A DNA stretch of 64,000 bases from Proteromonas lacertae (Eukaryota; Sar; Bigyra; Opalinata; Proteromonadidae), in NCBI GenBank assembly GCA_002245135.1, contig NGBS01000294.1, forward strand, positions 62,001-126,000, read 5' to 3'. Each line of letters begins with the position of its first letter. Positions within the stretch are counted from its first letter, which is position 1. Shown one piece after another: positions 23,441 to 33,078 of the stretch. The translations under genes were made by a program, and so were the position numbers. The notes under the pieces are model-generated. The model had not been told where the DNA came from and did not search any database. It worked only from the letters and a program-made list of their open reading frames with translations.

Positions 23441-24792
23441 AATTACCATTCTGTGTTATATATCTAACCCATGGTAATGCATCATAACCACTCCTTTCTG
23501 AAATCTTCAAATATCTAACTTGTATACCTGACACTGTGAAATATGGTATTTCAAACACTACAGATATAGGTCTTGATTTCATTTCCTAAGTTTAATAATA
23601 TATATATATATATATATTATTATACTTCTGATTCTTCTTTTTCTACAGATGGTAAACCAAACTGTGCTTCCATTGTATACTGCTTACCACCGTATAATTG
23701 CTTAATATTCCATGCCATACAGTCTTTTTCAGGAACATATTTACAATTACCAATATTAGACTTAAAGATGGGTGAATCTACATCACTTGGAACTGGAATA
23801 TTAATGACAACATCATTGGCAATAGAACGAGATTTAAAATTAGATTTCATACTTACTATGTAATTAATTCTACTAGGCTTTCTATGAATTGCACATTCTA
23901 CCCATATTAAAGGTTTGACTTGAGTATTAATTCTATAATTCATTAACTCAAATTCACCATCAGGAGGAATAAATGAAATTGTTCTATCTGTCTCGAATCT
24001 TGTCAATCTTACACACTGATGGAAACGAACATCTTCCATTTCTATAGCTCGAGCTTTAGAACCTGCACCACTATTTTCAAGCATAAGTTTGTCATTCAAA
24101 CCAAGTTTTAATTCTGGCATTCCTGATAAACATGATTTTACATGAACTGTACCTATAATATCACTTGATATAATATTTCCATTAGCCGCCATCTGTAAAT
24201 TGACTTTTTCAATTACATCAAGGAATATTTCATTCTTTCTGTACTTAATACCTTCAGGTCTCCATGATACAACATTGGTGACTGTAGATAGAGTCTTTGA
24301 AGCTTTTTCTGATTTGAAACTCTCTTGTGTGATATAATCTTGAAGGATTTTATGATCTGTAACTTGTGGATAGCCATAATCCATCATTTCATCGAACAGT
24401 TCGTAAATAATTACGAAATTATCTTTTATTGAAGCTTCAGTCATATCACCGAAGTAGTGTGTGAAAACATCAGTCAACGAAGTTAAATAGACTAACAATG
24501 AAACTACATTTGCATTTCTTCCAGAACAACCCATAATATATAAACCATTATTCTATTCAAAATAGATAAAAAGAGGAATATACTTTAACATATGCATATG
24601 TAACATTATTCCTTACAATAACTGGTTTTAAATCGTTTTCATCAGTTTCTCTGACAATTTCTACAAACCTATTCAGCAATATTGACTAAAATCATACACA
24701 TCAGCAGCTGTTGATGGTACATCTCCTCTATATTGTCTACTTATTAGAATTTTGCCTTGATGGTCAATTATATAAACTGCAGCAGCAGACAT
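23441..24792 (-). CDS. AP-1 clathrin adaptor complex mu subunit
   Basis: ATG at 24790-24792 (MSAAAVYIIDHQGKILISRQYRGDV), then YAYVK, the large exon NNGLYIMGCSGRNAN..., and a last exon ending at TAA 23441-23443. The N-terminal longin-like domain is followed by the mu-homology domain (SWRPEGIKYRKNEIFLDVIE; EIPYFTVSGIQVRYLKI; GYDALPWVRYITQNGNYLLR). The ending is characteristic of AP-1 mu rather than AP-2 mu. It binds YxxPhi sorting signals for trans-Golgi/endosome clathrin carriers. Introns are short (for example 23590-23627, TA-rich). Restoring the frame near residue 33 requires removing only 14 nt (24686-24699), giving ADSILLNRFVEI, which matches the family pattern at that place. The gene is divergent from the one at 24860. 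Confidence 0.95.
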
Positions 24793-24859
24793 TATTGAGA
24801 AAAAGAAGAATTAAAGAAGATTTTTGTTTGACTAAAACGAATCTATATTTTGAAACAAA
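24793..24859. promoter_or_regulatory. 67-bp bidirectional promoter region
   Basis: This gap separates the start codons of the divergent AP-1 mu gene and the Cys-rich/acidic gene. It contains AAAACGAATC and TTTTGAAACAAAATG immediately at the right-hand start, related to the GAAACG elements found elsewhere in the window. All promoter information for both genes must lie here or inside the genes. Confidence 0.4.
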
Positions 24860-25991
24860 ATGAATGATCAAATTTCTAAAGAGGAATCAGTTGAAATAGA
24901 TAACAAATTAGTTGGTATATATAACGAAGACTAAAATTTTTTTAGAAGATATAATAGAAGATGATAAAGGTAAGTTTAAGAAATTATATCGTTCTGATGA
25001 TGAAAGACAAACTTCAGATCCATCAGATGCGAGTTATGGATTATGCCCAAGGGATGATGCTCCTGATTTTTGTCAATGTCCTTGTTGTTCAAACTGTAGA
25101 CCTATCAAAGCTAGAAAGTGTTGTAGCAAATGTACACGAACTTCATCGACTCAAAGTCCAAATATATGTAAATATTGCATGTTAATAACAACAGATCGTA
25201 AATGTCCATTTCTACAGCATAAGGATATTCGTGATATGTTATGCCATGGTCATAGTTATTCAGATTCAGAAGAAGAAGAAGCTACACCTCCTTTTGATCC
25301 TATCAATTTATTAACTGATTCACTAGGAGGTACAGGTATAATGAGGCCATTTTCCTTAGGAATACCGCCCTCATTCCTTGAAGATAAACCAAAATCACTA
25401 TTAGATCCAAAATATAAAAGAAATCCAACCAATTTGAAAGATTTATTAGATTTATACACATTTAATTCAGTTGAAAAGAACTTGAATAATAATAATAATA
25501 ACGAAAATAAATCAATTGATGTAGTAGTAGAAGAAGAAGATCTTCATTCAGATATTCTATTAGAGAAATTAGGAAAAATTGAAAGTAATAATGAAAGTGA
25601 AGAAGAAAAATCAAATGATGATGATGATGATGATGATGAATTAATTGATCCAGAAATAAGCAATTTATTAAAACAGAATCCACCTAATAATCTATATCCC
25701 TATTCAACACTATTAAGTGATGAAAATATGAATGATGATGATATTAATACAAGTCCATTTCATTCAAATTGGGATAATAGTGGTATTTATAGTGATTTAC
25801 AATTTAATATGTTTTCTGGAGTATGTAAAGCATCAATTTCAGTAGAAGATCTTGGTATTGATGAGGTGTATAATAAATTTATGAATAAAGTTTCTAAATT
25901 CATTAGTGATGAGTTACAAAAAGAAGTTAATGATGATGAAGTTGGAGTAGAGATTGAAAATAAAGTAGGGAAGTTTGAGCCTGAAGATTGA
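24860..25991 (+). CDS. Cys-rich N-terminus plus acidic low-complexity protein, unknown function
   Basis: Exon 24860-24914 encodes MNDQISKEESVEIDNKLV; a 31-nt intron (24915-24945) leads into the main exon ending at 25991. Residues about 45-115 contain paired cysteines (FCQCPCCSNC, KCCSKCTR, NICKYCMLI, RKCPF, CHGHS) suited to binding two or more zinc ions. The middle has Asn and Asp/Glu runs and the C-terminus a helical ISDELQKEVND segment. I do not recognise the family. Nuclear or regulatory function is a guess from composition. Confidence 0.72.
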
Positions 25992-26124
25992 GATGTAATT
26001 AATTATTTAATTAATTTAAAACATTTAGTTTTAAATGAATTTGAGTTTATTCACAATAAAACAAAACACATTCAAGCCAAAAGCTTGCATTTTGGTAATT
26101 TGAAATTCTTTGATTTTCTTCTGA

Positions 26125-27764
26125 ATGAAGACATATCAAGTTGCAGTTATTGCAGCATCTGGAGCACTTGCTGGATATTTATTATACAAGTATTTCAAAA
26201 GATCTTCCAAGAAAACACGAGGATTATCTAAAAATACTACAGATGTGAGATTAGATAAGGTAGTTGCAATATTGACCAGATTAAAAGAAGGTGTATGTGT
26301 TGCATTTGGATCGTTCTACCCAAGATCACTTTTATGTGTATTAAAGCCAGAAGAAAGTGAAGAAACTGCAGACAGTGTATGTAATACGTTTGAAAGTGTG
26401 ATTCAAAATAATTTAGAAGCTGTATAACTATATATGATATATAATTTTATATGTTTATAGTTATGTACTGAGAGTGGAATTGGATATAACAATTTTATCC
26501 AATCACTAGATAGTTATGCAGAAGATGGAGAAGAAGAAGTAGTAGCATACAAGAAAGGAGTAGAGATTTTGAAGAAACTTATCAAAGATCCAACAAACCC
26601 AACCAATCATCTTAGCAAAGATTACACTGAGACTTATATTAGTGAATTATCAAGAGAAATGCTTTCAAAATGGAAAGAAGAATGCGATAATATGATAGAT
26701 GAAATATGTATTGAGAATCAATTAACTCATTTCCAGTTAACTCAGATATTATTGAATAATGATATAGCTAATACAACCTATAGAGATATTATAGTAAGAA
26801 TGCATAATAGATATAAAAGAATAATGAAAGAAATTAGTATAGAAAAGAATAAAAATGAACTTGAGTTATATGCATCATTTACATGTTATATAACAAGTCA
26901 TTCAAAATTATTTTTGATACCCCAAGAGTGTGGTGATATTGCTGCTTCTAGATTAATGAGAATAATGTATTATATATATATATATATATAGAACTCCATT
27001 CAAAAGTGAAATTAAATTATCTGTTGAAGAAACAATGAATAATGTAAAGTCAATATTCGAAAATATATTAAAAGAGAATAAAGATTTAATATCACAAAAA
27101 CTAAGTGAAGGTGGAGATAATAATAATAAAGCAATTAATGATTTCTTTAAAGATAATGATGTGAAAAAGAGTAGTTTAAATATATATACAAAAGAGTATG
27201 ATAATGAAGAAGAAGAAATGAAAATAAAAAACACAATGTTTAACCTAAAGGTGTATATAGATGAAAATAACAATGAGATAAAGATTTTATTAAATGATTT
27301 TAGTATGGAATTGAATATTCCATATAAATTTGTGATGTATAATTTTTTTTTATCTATATTTATTAAATAGGGATTATTTAACATGTAGTTATCAATTACT
27401 GTTATTAAATGAGAGTCAAAAGAACGCAATATTTATTGATGGTTATGTTATAGATACTCAAAGTATAGTAAGTTGTGCAGTTCATTTGAGTGAAGAAGAG
27501 AATAAAAGTGCAGTTCATGAGTTGATTAAAAATTATATTGATATACTTAAAGATGAGAATAATGAGATGTATAAGATGATTAAGAATGAAAGAAATGTAA
27601 AGATAAAGAGTTTATTGGATATATTCTTCTTGAGTGAAGAATCTTTTGATGTATTAAACACTGTAATGATGTGTGATGTAAAAAGATCAGAATGGTGCTT
27701 TAAAGTAATAAAAGATAACAATGAATATGGTAGTAGAAGAATAGCTGAAGGATTTCCAAATTAA
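26125..27764 (+). CDS. Membrane-anchored helical protein, unknown function
   Basis: Four exons joined across introns 26422-26460 (39 nt), 26967-26991 (25 nt) and 27337-27370 (34 nt) form one frame of about 510 residues. An N-terminal anchor (VAVIAASGALAGYLLYKYF) is followed by a basic RSSKKTR stretch, which suggests a tail facing the cytosol. The rest is helical and charged, with an acidic/basic coiled region around SIFENILKENKDLISQKL. The ending is RRIAEGFPN. No domain is recognised. Mitochondrial outer-membrane or ER anchoring is possible. Confidence 0.7.
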
Positions 27765-27908
27765 TTGTTATTGCTTCCTTTTTTTTGTTTATTATTGTTT
27801 CTTCTTATATAGTGTTTATATCAAAATTATGAAAAAAGAAAAAGAAATAAGCATGAATAGCAATCAAGCTTTTATTATAATACATAAAAATAAATATTAT
27901 AAATAGTT

Positions 27909-29618
27909 TTAGTTACGATTGTAATTAATCACATTTCTTTCCCAATAATACAGTTGAGCTTCTAATTCAAATTGTAGTTTAGCTTTGGTATTCTGTCTTA
28001 AATATTCTTTACATGATGGAGTTAAAGAAAATGGATTAATTATATTTTCACAATATTTTATTGGAATAGGAATTGCATATGGTTTATACTTAGCAAAAAG
28101 TGATCTACCTGGTAAAAATGAGTATTCTAAACTATTTCTTACTATTGATTTCATAATAAAATATGATATGTTATAATTATTAAATAATGTTAGATACTCA
28201 TCAGTGATCGTTGTTCTAGTAATTCCTGGATCATCGGTAGATAATACTATTGAAATATTATTCTTTATATAATATATAAATGGATGATTCCTTTGAATAT
28301 GAAATGTATATAAATTACTAGAAAACAATACTTCAATTACTATATTTCTTCTCCGTAATAACTGAGTTAAATTTAAATGTTTATTTTCATAATAAACATC
28401 AATTCCATGACCAATTCTTTCAGCATTTCCTATATTAACACTATTATATATATGATTACTATAAAATGAATAATTTCTATTGTGAAATAATATTGGTAGT
28501 ATCTCTCCAGCATGAAGTGATATATATGATTTATGAATTCTTTCTTGTGTTCGAAAATAAAATGAAACATATTTGAAAATTTTCATTTGTTCATTAAAAT
28601 ACCTTAGTGATGAGTAAGAATCTTCTGGTCCAACTAAATTAACACCAATTATTACACTATTCAACTTAATCATTGCAAAACTAATTGGTAATTGTATAAA
28701 TAATAGTGAAGGAGCAACATGTCTATAATGAGAAATTATAAATTTTACATTCATTGAACATGCACTTATTACTGAATTAAATGAAGATTTCCTTTTAAAC
28801 AATCTCTTTTCATTATTATTACACTTCAATTCTTCATTTGATTTTACTATTAGATTCTCATAATATTTGATTGAATTTGATGCGATTCTATTGATTATTT
28901 TTTGGCATTTTTTCATCATTGCTTTTATATCATTGTATGTTAGCGAACTTGAATATTTCAGACACTTTTCTAATTCCATAATTTCACTGTTAAACCTTAT
29001 CATCACTTCCAAATGTAATAACTTTTCTTCAGAAGCTGTCTTACGCAAATTACTTAAAATGGAGGATTGATATACTCTAGTCATGGTTTTAACTTTATCA
29101 AAAATTGAGAAAAAATGTTTAAATGAATCATTTATTGAATGATTTTTGATAAAATTTATCATTGACCAGGATCTTGTTAATTGATTGTGTAATTTCAAAT
29201 CAGATACTTTACCATTACATGTACCTATATTTCTAATATCATATGTAGGACATGTAAAATTGAGAGGTCTTTCTGAAGCATAAAATAGCTTATCTAAACA
29301 CCATTTCCTTTTTTTATCACATAATGCCATATGTAAAAGTTGATCATGCTTTATTGTACCACTCAAATGTACATGTAAATCACCTCCTTTTGGCATTACA
29401 TTTATATAAGAATTCCTTATTTCTTGATTCATTGACTTCAACGATGATTCAACTTTGTCATTATCTTTATCAATCACTTTAATTATTGGAATAGGAAAAT
29501 ATATCATACACCTTACCAAAGAAACACTAACCATTACAACGAAAAGGAAAAAAACTATATCTAAAGTAGTAGGATGATTACTAATTGTTTTCTTTCTCTT
29601 ATTCCACAATAAACTCAT
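27909..29618 (-). CDS. Adenosine deaminase-like protein (ADA2/ADGF type) with N-terminal membrane anchor
   Basis: A single 569-residue exon. It carries the metal-dependent adenosine deaminase motifs in order: HVHLSG (H82, H84), the substrate-side SLHAGE, ERIGHGID and LSTDDPGI with the aspartate pair that binds metal. A hydrophobic segment at about residues 21-40 serves as signal anchor. Length, the insert between HVHLSG and the core, and secretory targeting fit the ADA2/ADGF branch rather than cytosolic ADA. Expected reaction: adenosine or 2'-deoxyadenosine to inosine plus ammonia, outside the cell or in the endomembrane lumen. Conserved cysteines (C109, C116 region) could form disulfides. 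Intronless, unlike most neighbours. Confidence 0.9.
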   Translation of the reverse strand: MSLLWNKRKKTISNHPTTLDIVFFLFVVMVSVSLVRCMIYFPIPIIKVIDKDNDKVESSLKSMNQEIRNSYINVMPKGGDLHVHLSGTIKHDQLLHMALCDKKRKWCLDKLFYASERPLNFTCPTYDIRNIGTCNGKVSDLKLHNQLTRSWSMINFIKNHSINDSFKHFFSIFDKVKTMTRVYQSSILSNLRKTASEEKLLHLEVMIRFNSEIMELEKCLKYSSSLTYNDIKAMMKKCQKIINRIASNSIKYYENLIVKSNEELKCNNNEKRLFKRKSSFNSVISACSMNVKFIISHYRHVAPSLLFIQLPISFAMIKLNSVIIGVNLVGPEDSYSSLRYFNEQMKIFKYVSFYFRTQERIHKSYISLHAGEILPILFHNRNYSFYSNHIYNSVNIGNAERIGHGIDVYYENKHLNLTQLLRRRNIVIEVLFSSNLYTFHIQRNHPFIYYIKNNISIVLSTDDPGITRTTITDEYLTLFNNYNISYFIMKSIVRNSLEYSFLPGRSLFAKYKPYAIPIPIKYCENIINPFSLTPSCKEYLRQNTKAKLQFELEAQLYYWERNVINYNRN

Positions 29619-29789
29619 TTGCTTAAATAAATAAATACAAAATTATATAAATACACAAAAATACACAAACATAATATTCGAGCTTAACTAAATCTTTAGT
29701 TTGGTTTAATTCTATTAAAAGATAAGCTAAGTTTAATTAACTAATATATTTTTATTGTTTATTTATTAATACACATCTGCATAGAACTA

Positions 29790-30504
29790 ATGAGTTTAAA
29801 TTTGTTAATGTTTTGTGTTTTAGTTGGTATATGACAATTTTTTAAATAAATATATAGCTTATTCACAAGCTATTACTAGAACATCTAATTATATAACTGT
29901 ATTGGCTGAAATGTCAGAAAACGATTTAGCTAAGAAGATAGGAATTCCAAAATCTATAAATGTAATAAATGGTACTTATAAAGATTGTCAAAGTATGTGT
30001 ATTCATATGTTTATTATTGTTATAGTGGGAATTGAAAGGAATTTATTCTTTAATAGATCATTGTTAATATCCAATTATACTTACTACAAAGATAGTAATT
30101 GTAATATGGAGAAGCTTTACTCATTTACATTAAAATATATGATAAATTATCAAAATCCTGTTAAGAATAATGAAATAATAATGTTTGATTGTCATATATT
30201 ATCAATCAATGCAACAGTTCACTCAATAAATGGAATTGCTCAATTAAAAACAACATTCAGAGATGAATGTGATATAGAAATTAAAATTGAAAAAACGAAG
30301 AATATATTAGAGTATTATATTAACGTATACATCATTATCATAAATAGATCATGCAGATCATTCTGTGTTAACGCATTTCATATTCATTATGAAGGTAGTT
30401 ATAACAGAAAAGATACATTGAATATAGAATTAATGTCAGAAAGAGAAAAATCTCTTGGAATGAAATCAGAGCATTTAATACTACAAAAACAAAAACAAAT
30501 ATAA
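29790..30504 (+). CDS. Small secreted protein of unknown function
   Basis: The ATG at 29790 encodes MSLNLLMFCVLV. Removal of a 31-nt intron (GTATATGACAA...ATATAG) gives a classic signal peptide ending AYSQA. A second in-frame 33-nt intron (GTATGTGTA...TTATAG, near 29994-30026) joins KDCQ to MGIERNLFF. The mature part is about 190 residues with several N-glycosylation sites and conserved-looking cysteines (DSNCNME, MFDCHIL, DECDIEI). No family is recognised. It ends at TAA 30502-30504, only 4 bp from the convergent TAF11 stop. Confidence 0.7.
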
Positions 30505-30508
30505 ATAA

Positions 30509-31029
30509 CTAAACTAAATTAATTGTATTGTTAATTTTGTCACTAATGAAAGGTAATTTCCCACTGTCTTTCTTCTCCTCATATACTTGACGAAGAAGAG
30601 ATGGTGTAATAGCTGATTTATCATCTTCACCTTTTCTTTCTATACATTCTTCAACTAATTCACCAATAAATACTTTTGTTACTCCTCCTATCATTATCAA
30701 CAAATCTTTATCTATTTTATTATCTATTTTATCTAAACAATTTCGAGCTTTGGCTACTTCTTTTATTATATCTTCTATGCTTCTTGTACTAAATCTTGAT
30801 GCTAAACAAGATTGCAGCCTTTCTCTTTCGGCATCATCACATGTTTGATTTAATTGACTATATTAAATATGTTTATATTACAATACTCTTTAAGCCTTTG
30901 AATTTTGCTAATGGTTTCAGGGTTTGGTTTAAATACTTTTCTTGGAGTTTGATAACTTTCTGTATCATCGTCATAATCATCATTTTCATCTCTGGGTGTT
31001 GTTATTTGCTTTCTTTTGAGTTGTTCCAT
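30509..31029 (-). CDS. TAF11: Transcription initiation factor TFIID subunit 11 (TAF11)
   Basis: Two exons (intron GTATTGTAATA...TAATATAG near 30846-30874) encode about 160 residues. The acidic N-terminus (DENDDYDDDTESYQTPRK) is followed by a histone-fold domain (RLQSCLASRFSTRSIEDIIK... LLIMIGGVTKVFIGELVEECI ... ITPSLLRQVYEEKKDSGKLPF; fragments quoted). The IGGVTKVFIGELVEEC helix closely follows the TAF11 pattern. In other eukaryotes TAF11 pairs with TAF13 inside TFIID. The start is the only ATG giving an open first exon, and lies divergent to the next gene with 83 bp between. Confidence 0.85.
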
Positions 31030-31112
31030 TCTTTAAGTAAATTACATATAGAATGACAAGTAACGATTATTATTTTTGAAATATTATTTTTAATTTATAT
31101 GTTAGAAGCGTG

Positions 31113-32345
31113 ATGTATAAAATATATAAATTACTATAACAACGTAGGCAAAGGTGTTACACTATTAAAATAACAGATTTTCAGTTTAATCCTTCTGAGA
31201 TATGTATTCCTCCAGGTTCTATGGTAAGATGGTATGTAGATCCTTCATTTAATGCACAAGAAGATGAATTTTTGATATCAGGTACTTTTATTCGTATAGT
31301 GTATTTATTTTATTAGTTTATAGCAGATGATTCATATGATAGTGAAATTAGTATGTAAAATGATATATATTATGTAATTGAATAGATTTTGAATCAAAAG
31401 CTTTAAATTGGGGTGATGAATATACAGAAACCTTCTCAAAGTGCGGTAGAATCGATTATTTTGATTCAACATATAGTTTTATGCAGGGTACAATACAAAT
31501 ATCATTTGATTCAAGAAAATGGAATAAATGTGATAAATATTCAACAATTGAAAAATCAGAGAAGTATAACAATAGTAGTATAAAACATACACCTCCTTCT
31601 CAATGTATTAAAGAAAGAAAATCCAATATTTCTCCTCTCTCTCAACTATCAAAACCAAAGTCATTATCATTATATGGAAGTTTTGATATACACTCATCAT
31701 CCTCTTCATTGTTGATAGAAAATAAAAATACAATAAATAGAAGTATTAATAAACCAATTCATCCTTTATTTGGATCATTTTCACAATATAAATCAATCAA
31801 AAATGAAGAAAAGAATGAAATAAATAATAAAAGTATAATAGAATCATTTACACTTCCATTTATTACTTCTATATCATCTGCAAACCAAGAAATACAAAAG
31901 AACCATAAAAAGAAAAAAAAGAGTAATAGAAAGAAGAAGAATAAAAGAAAAAGGAATAATTCAAAATCAGATATAAGAAATGAAAAAGAGAATGAAATCG
32001 AAGATTATGACAATGATGATAAAGAAGAAAGCAATCAAAATATAAAATTAACATTTTCAAATTACGATAGTATATTATTAATAGATGATAGAATTGAACC
32101 TTTTGAAGTTGTTAATAATACATCCGATTTTATATCACCTCTGTTAATAAATAAAAAGAATGAAAAAATGATAGATGATAAGTTTAAATCTTTTTTAGTT
32201 TCTAGTATTATTATTATTATTATTATTATTAGGATGGAATAGAGAAATAAGTAATATTAATACAGAATTAATTATTACAACAAGTGATTGTGATGATATT
32301 TATGAATTAAAAAATATTAATAATCTTTGTAGTTTTTTACAATAA
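31113..32345 (+). CDS. Cupredoxin-fold protein without copper ligands, plus basic/acidic tail
   Basis: Reading requires introns 31115-31147, about 31283-31325, about 31351-31384 and about 32206-32232. The first intron splits the start codon (AT|G). The N-terminal ~95 residues follow the plastocyanin-like pattern: ITDFQFNPSEICIPPGSMVRW, then FESKALNWGDEYTETFSKCG, and YSFMQGTIQISF where type I copper proteins have YxCxxHxxMxG. The histidine and cysteine ligands are replaced, so copper binding is unlikely. The rest is low-complexity, with a Lys/Arg-rich tract (KKKKKSNRKKKNKRKRN) followed by an acidic segment. No signal peptide is seen. Comparable cupredoxin-fold proteins lacking metal are known in eukaryotes, but function here is unknown. 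Confidence 0.65.
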
Positions 32346-32439
32346 TAATTTAATATTTTCATTATTTATTATTAACCTTATTTATGGATTATTTATATAA
32401 TATAGAAGAATAATATGTTGATAAACAACTACATAAATT

Positions 32440-32880
32440 TACATATTATAATATTTTAATTTAAATGTTGACATTGAAACTTAATTCATTTACTTTTTGA
32501 CCAAATTTTGATTCACAATATCTAATATCATTGCTCTTCACATGTGATTTACCTTTATAATAAGACACTAATAGGTTCTACAGATGAAGCTGATGTAGAT
32601 GATTTAGATGAATGATCATTTCACACTACAATATAATATATTTCATTAAAACTCATTCTATTTTTCAAACCACTTATACATTCTTTGATTTTATCATCAC
32701 AATCTAAATACTTTTCGATTATCATTAATTACATGAATAGTATAAATATTTATCAAATATATCATCTCTTTCTTATCTAGAGTTGCTAAATGAACTAAAT
32801 AGCATTTTTTGTTAAACTCTTTTTTTGTTATTGATTTTCTCAAAAGTGTTTCTTCATCTGGTTTATTTACATAATTTTAT
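32440..32880 (-). pseudogene. Possible gene remnant
   Basis: On the minus strand, coding-like text such as KPDEETLLRKSITKKEFNKK and MIYLINIYTIHV, then YLDCDDKIKECISGLKNRM, appears in pieces interrupted by stops and a possible 22-nt intron (GTAATTAATGA...AAAAG). No start or complete frame could be assembled and no family is recognised. It could be a decayed copy of a neighbouring gene type or simply chance open frames. Confidence 0.3.
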
Positions 32881-32982
32881 GATTAAAACATGTCAGCTAA
32901 TAGTTACTAGAGGTCACAGTCGATCAGTGTAATTTTGAAAACCTATGACAGACACATTTATACAACCCTGTTATAGATTATT

Positions 32983-33058
32983 AGTTTAAATCTTTTTTAG
33001 TTTCTATTATTATTATTATTATCATTATTATTATTATTATTAGGATGGAATAGAGAAA
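32983..33058 (+). repeat. Partial copy of 32181-32248 (end of the cupredoxin-fold gene)
   Basis: The string AGTTTAAATCTTTTTTAGTT, a TATTAT trinucleotide tract and TAGGATGGAATAGAGAAA occur in the same order at 32181-32248 and again at 32983-33058, in the same orientation. The second copy has a longer trinucleotide tract and one ATC interruption. It marks a local duplication of about 70 bp. Confidence 0.85.
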
Positions 33059-33078
33059 ATTTTATAGAAAAAAAAGAA

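Larger units (their letters stand above)
32346..33078. other. Decayed interval without an intact gene
   Basis: No complete gene is visible. The right end (32983-33058) is a partial copy of the neighbouring gene's last intron. On the minus strand between about 32870 and 32440 there are short coding-like runs broken by stops (see separate entry). The rest is AT-rich filler. Confidence 0.5.
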
